Assembly (NCBI GenBank): GCA_903772945.1
Contig: CAICTM010001411.1
Coordinates: 1 to 29,868 of the forward strand
Length of the DNA stretch: 29,868 nucleotides
Direction: 5' to 3'
From: Seminavis robusta
Lineage: Eukaryota > Bacillariophyta > Bacillariophyceae > Naviculales > Naviculaceae
Program-made: the position numbers and the translations under genes
Notes under the pieces: generated by a model
What the model was told of the DNA's origin: nothing
Databases searched by the model: none
The model's input: only the letters and a program-made list of their open reading frames with translations
Shown here: in pieces, positions 26,737-29,868 of the stretch
How the letters are laid out: each line of letters opens with the position of its first letter
Position numbering within the stretch: the first letter of the stretch is position 1

Positions 26737-27936
26737 CCAATAAGCAGAAGGTTGTTATACCACAGAGGGATTTCATTCCTTTGGAGATTCGGGAAGTGGA
26801 ATTTAAAGCATTGATAGCATTGAGATTGCAGTGTTGAGTTGTGATAGTCCTATTGCATTGAACTTGTTGGTCCAGAATGGTGGTTTTAGCAGGCAAGTGA
26901 TGCAACCATGGGCAAATCATAGATTCCTGAATCCAATGGCTTTGTATGAGAAGACTGTGAGCATTGAAGATAAGAAGAACTGCAGGATCCTTTGATGAAC
27001 AGCATTCTGTTTCCTGATTCTGAACGCTATCTGGATAATGGTGGAAACTTCATGAGCTATGGTGTATATCAGATTGAACCTTGCGAAAACAATGGTACAT
27101 TAGAGTGGTTTGAAGAAAGTCGCTCATTGTGTCCATTGGCAGCACCATGGTTGACAAATGATAAACTTACAGCAGTGTTGAAGGGCTACAGGGTATCAAA
27201 GGTGACTCCTGCAGGCTTTGAAAGGACTCTGGAGTTTTTTGGTTTGGAGAGAAGTGCACCAGGAAGTGATGTGAAGAATGAAGAAATCTGTTCTTTCATT
27301 GCTTTTTATTTCTTCTTTAAGATTGGGAAAAAGAAGGTTTCTTGGCCTTATTGGAAAAATGTCAAATGAATGGCATTTACGAGTATGATGAATCTGTGTC
27401 ACATGACACCAATTTGCGGTATTTCGAAGATTTTGTCCAGGCAATGTGTCCTCTACGATTCTTTCTGTATGATGGTCAGCATAGAGCAGTTGGCTTGAAA
27501 TGCTATTCTGAGAGAATTGGCGAGTGTCGCGAAACTCTTCCAGAATTTGGAATCTGCTTCCTGTGTTCAATGTACCAGACGATGTTGCAAAATACAAGTT
27601 GAAGAGTAACAAACAGAATTTTGACCCAAGAATCACCTTGGACAAGCGTCATGTCTGGTGTCATGTTGGGTTTGGCGGAAGCTTGAGTTTGCAGATCAAT
27701 ACGAAGTGTTCCGAATATGGGCGCGGCTGTGACTTCTGCAGAAATCGGCGTGTGAAGTCAAATCTCCGAGATGATGCAATCCAGTATTTTGGCATGTTGA
27801 GAGCCTAAATGAAGCCTCAATCAATCTTGTCAATTGTTGATAACAATGGTACCCCAATAACATATTGGAAGTGTAACTGGGATGTGTTGCAAGAGATTGG
27901 TTCAATGGCAAACTCTGGTTTCGTCATTGGAAAAAA

Positions 27937-28040
27937 GTAAGTGTGAAAAGAATTATGCATTTGTTCTTTGAGCCTTTTGGGCCTGATTTGGTGCCCATTG
28001 GGCATGATATTCAGGTAAGATATTAACCTTTGTTTTTTAG
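27937..28040 (+). other. 104-nt predicted intron with motif copy
   Basis: Donor AAAAAA|GTAAGT at 27937, acceptor CTTTGTTTTTTAG ending 28040. The motif TGCCCATTGGGCATGATATT starts at 27992. The phases of the two exons differ by one or two nt, as elsewhere in this broken gene. Confidence 0.55.
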
Positions 28041-28855
28041 TTCTTGATAGACAGGCACAAATTAGATGCAGTGGTTCCAGATAGTGCCCAAAGTTCAGAT
28101 GTCTTTTTTCAAGCGCTGGAGTGGGTTTTCTCGAATGAAAAAGTTTTGTATCCATTGACCCACAGTGACCGCATCATTATCAAGGTGGGCAAGAGTGCAA
28201 AAAATGAAGATGGTGACAATTTCTTGTCTAAAGACATGGCAATCAGCAATGGTGTTGAGGTTTGGTTTGCTTTCAACATGTTTGCTTTTATGCATCCTGG
28301 AAACGCCATGATTTTCTTCGATTTATGCAAGGAAATTGGCTTAATGTGAAGTGTCCTCAGTTCAAGTTGGAACAGACTGCTGCAAGGAACCTGGCTTGGG
28401 TAACCGATATTTTTTGGATTCGACGAAACATTTTTCATGTTGCTTACTCCAGTGTTGAGCCACTGTTCAAGCGTGCTATGGTGGAGAAAGCAATGCTGCA
28501 GATAATTATGTCAAACACCATGGCCAAAGAGAAAAAGGATGCACCTCCATTCTGTTTGTGAAGGACATGAGTGTTGTTGCTAGCATCAAAAGTGACTTTG
28601 AGGCAGGCAGGTGGGCTGAAGGGCTGTCAAAGATGCCAGCGGCTTTTTCAACTCAAAAAGGGTGTTTTGGAAGGTTGAACGAGATTGTGAATTCACGACT
28701 CCGGGTTGCAAATTCTATAAAAACAGACAGGAAGATCAGATTGAGCTTATATCAGTTTGCATCAAGGGTATTATTCAATCAATACTGAAGCACGGTATCT
28801 CACCTTTGATCAAGCAAACAAAGTTTCGAAATTTGAACTACAGGTTTTACAGTGG

Positions 28856-28942
28856 GTAAGTTTTTGAATATGCGTTTGAATATGGTGCCCAACGGGAATG
28901 AGATTTGCTTCTTCGTTTTGCTTATCTAACAATTCAATTCAG
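28856..28942 (+). other. 87-nt intron with motif copy
   Basis: Donor AGTGG|GTAAGT at 28856, acceptor CAATTCAATTCAG ending 28942. It joins YSG to GRGDLKIKPFW in frame (phase 2). The motif variant TGCCCAACGGGAATGAGAT lies at 28886-28904. Confidence 0.75.
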
Positions 28943-29584
28943 TGGCCGTGGTGACCTGAAAATTAAGCCATTTTGGAAAGTTCCAACCTTTGCCTATAAT
29001 CGAAGTATGTTACCAAGAGAGAAGAGCAATGCAAACCATGGCATGACGGTGTATTATTAATATGTATCCAGAGAAAGTTCTATCATGGTTGGACTTTTAA
29101 GCATTGAATTTTCAAATATTGATTGCCTTTGGTGAAGACAATAACAAAAGGTGTGGCAAGATACAATGGAGGTCATGGCATTAATGCCTTTCGATGAGTG
29201 AAAGTTTTGTTGCCCTGTACCCTGATAGACATTAGACCGGATGTTTTTTTGATCAATTTGTTGCTGGTGAGATCAATGGTGATGATGCCAACATGTTTCC
29301 AAGTTGGTGCAAGCATTTCAAAACTATTCTGTAGGTAACAAGGATGTGATTTCCTCTTTTGATGATGAAGATGGTGTGGAAAAGGTGAAGACACTAATGA
29401 AAAGGAACCAAAGATGATGATGGTGAAATGGGGATTGATGAGTGACGAGGATTATGATGGTTGGATGGAAAGAAGGAAAGAAGAAAAAGGAGGAAAGGCA
29501 GGAAATAAGAAGTTACTGGAGGTCTCTTTCAGTGATGACCCTGGCTATGCAGCTGAAAAGGCGTTTGCGAAGGCCAAAAATTTG

Positions 29585-29662
29585 GTAAGTTTTCCATGGG
29601 TATCAGAATGAATTGTATGCACAATGGGCACCATTTTGATTTTTTCTTCTTTGGAAATATAG
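29585..29662 (+). other. 78-nt intron with motif copy
   Basis: Donor TTG|GTAAGT at 29585, acceptor TTGGAAATATAG ending 29662. It joins AKAKNL to EAPSSPER in frame (phase 0). The motif TGCACAATGGGCACCATTTT starts at 29619. Confidence 0.8.
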
Positions 29663-29868
29663 GAAGCACCAAGTAGCCCCGAACGAGAAAATGGTCGAAC
29701 ATTGACTATTACTGGTGCAAAGGTGTTTGAATCACTTGCAAAGGGTGTTTTGCATTCCAACTTGAGGCCATCTGAGAAAGGATTTATTATTGGTAATTTG
29801 GTTGCGTCAAATTGTATTAGTAAAATTACAATTGATTCAAGTAAATTGGGTGACTTGTTTGTTCGATA

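Larger units (their letters stand above)
24726..29641 (+). repeat. nine dispersed copies of motif TGCMCAWTGGGCATGA
   Basis: Copies at 24726, 25961, 26037, 26094, 26639, 26675, 27992, 28886 and 29619, all readable in the same orientation. Several are followed by a looser RTATTCAG-like tail. The core ATGCCCA-T-TGGGCAT is a perfect odd-centre palindrome in the copy at 24726. Five copies lie inside the four predicted introns; three are in the 5' flank or intron of the leftward pseudogene and one is beyond its 3' end. I noticed no copy in the first 24 kb. Confidence 0.8.
26492..29868 (+). pseudogene. decayed multi-intron gene(s) with DGQHR motif, open at right edge
   Basis: Protein-like segments run rightward in changing frames: 26492-26587; 26737-26850; 26853-26995; 26992-27320; 27320-27510 with the DGQHR motif at 27471-27485 (FFLYDGQHRAVGLKCY); 27512-27936, with a TAA at 27806; 28041-28325; 28325-28560; 28558-28660; 28660-29059; and 29414 to the edge. 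DGQHR is the signature of DndB/ParB-like-fold proteins. A CDFC pair follows (about 27730). Four introns fit, and two of them join frames exactly. Later parts are aromatic/Lys-rich without a recognised domain, then an acidic Lys/Glu segment (29420-29584) and an exon open to 29868. One or two genes are possible (a break lies around 29060-29410). At least seven frame changes or stops mean no intact product as read. Confidence 0.55.

Noticed and set aside
29173..29394. 73-codon minus ORF inside the rightward pseudogene
   Set aside because: Plus-strand frames there continue the protein-like pattern (about 29245-29390), and the minus ORF has no motif.
1..29868. tRNA or rRNA genes
   Set aside because: I looked for B-box-like GGTTCRANNCC and rRNA core sequences by eye on both strands and found none that fit a cloverleaf.

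Overview
The window looks like nuclear DNA of a stramenopile, most likely a pennate diatom. It has short GT-AG introns of about 80-130 nt, mostly gene-sized single-exon ORFs on both strands, and a Gag-like protein of the kind abundant in diatom Ty1/copia elements. It also has a membrane-anchored GFA-type protein, a TRIC-type channel and a secreted tyrosinase. There is no bacterial signature such as operons or Shine-Dalgarno sites. The species call is inference.

Layout. At 1-3.5 kb there is a transposon-rich left edge: a tiny C2H2 zinc-finger ORF (minus strand) whose continuation is broken or lies in other exons towards the edge, and a solo Gag-like ORF without a pol partner. At 3.6-5.4 kb there is an intact ARM-repeat protein (minus). 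At 5.4-7.0 kb there is gene-poor DNA with a CRE-like site and a minisatellite. At 7.05-9.2 kb there is a decayed gene made of five tandem ~135-aa modules, readable only through several frame changes and stops, with one clear 99-nt intron. At 10.2-11.4 kb there is an intact alpha/beta hydrolase (minus). At 11.6-12.0 kb there are a 62-bp tandem repeat and a perfect 28-bp inverted repeat. At 12.4-13.0 kb there is a secreted/membrane protein of unknown function, and at 13.7-14.6 kb a two-exon GFA/CENP-V-type protein. At 15.1-17.5 kb there is a beta-propeller fused to tyrosinase with a signal peptide and a GPI-like tail (minus), and at 18.5-19.7 kb a TRIC-channel-like membrane protein (minus). At 19.98-20.38 kb there is a 405-bp element with 16-bp terminal inverted repeats, filled with about 15 copies of GTCTCYTA. 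At 20.6-24.9 kb there are duplicated and decayed sequences with no gene I can name.

From about 24.7 kb to the right edge the DNA is visibly more AT-rich. It holds two divergent, frameshift-broken genes on either side of a GC-tract/minisatellite promoter-like region. The rightward one carries a DGQHR motif, known from DndB/ParB-like-fold proteins. Its introns, and the flanks of the leftward gene, share a near-palindromic motif (TGCMCAWTGGGCATGA) found nine times here and not noticed elsewhere in the window.

How the genes relate. The intact genes (ARM, hydrolase, secreted protein, GFA, tyrosinase, TRIC) are single-copy-looking host genes without an evident common pathway. Several are membrane or secretory proteins. 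The intervening 1-5 kb blocks are mobile or decaying DNA. The most interesting unexplained signals are the nine-copy intron-associated palindrome with the DGQHR gene, the tandem-module pseudogene, and the GTCTCYTA-filled inverted-repeat element.
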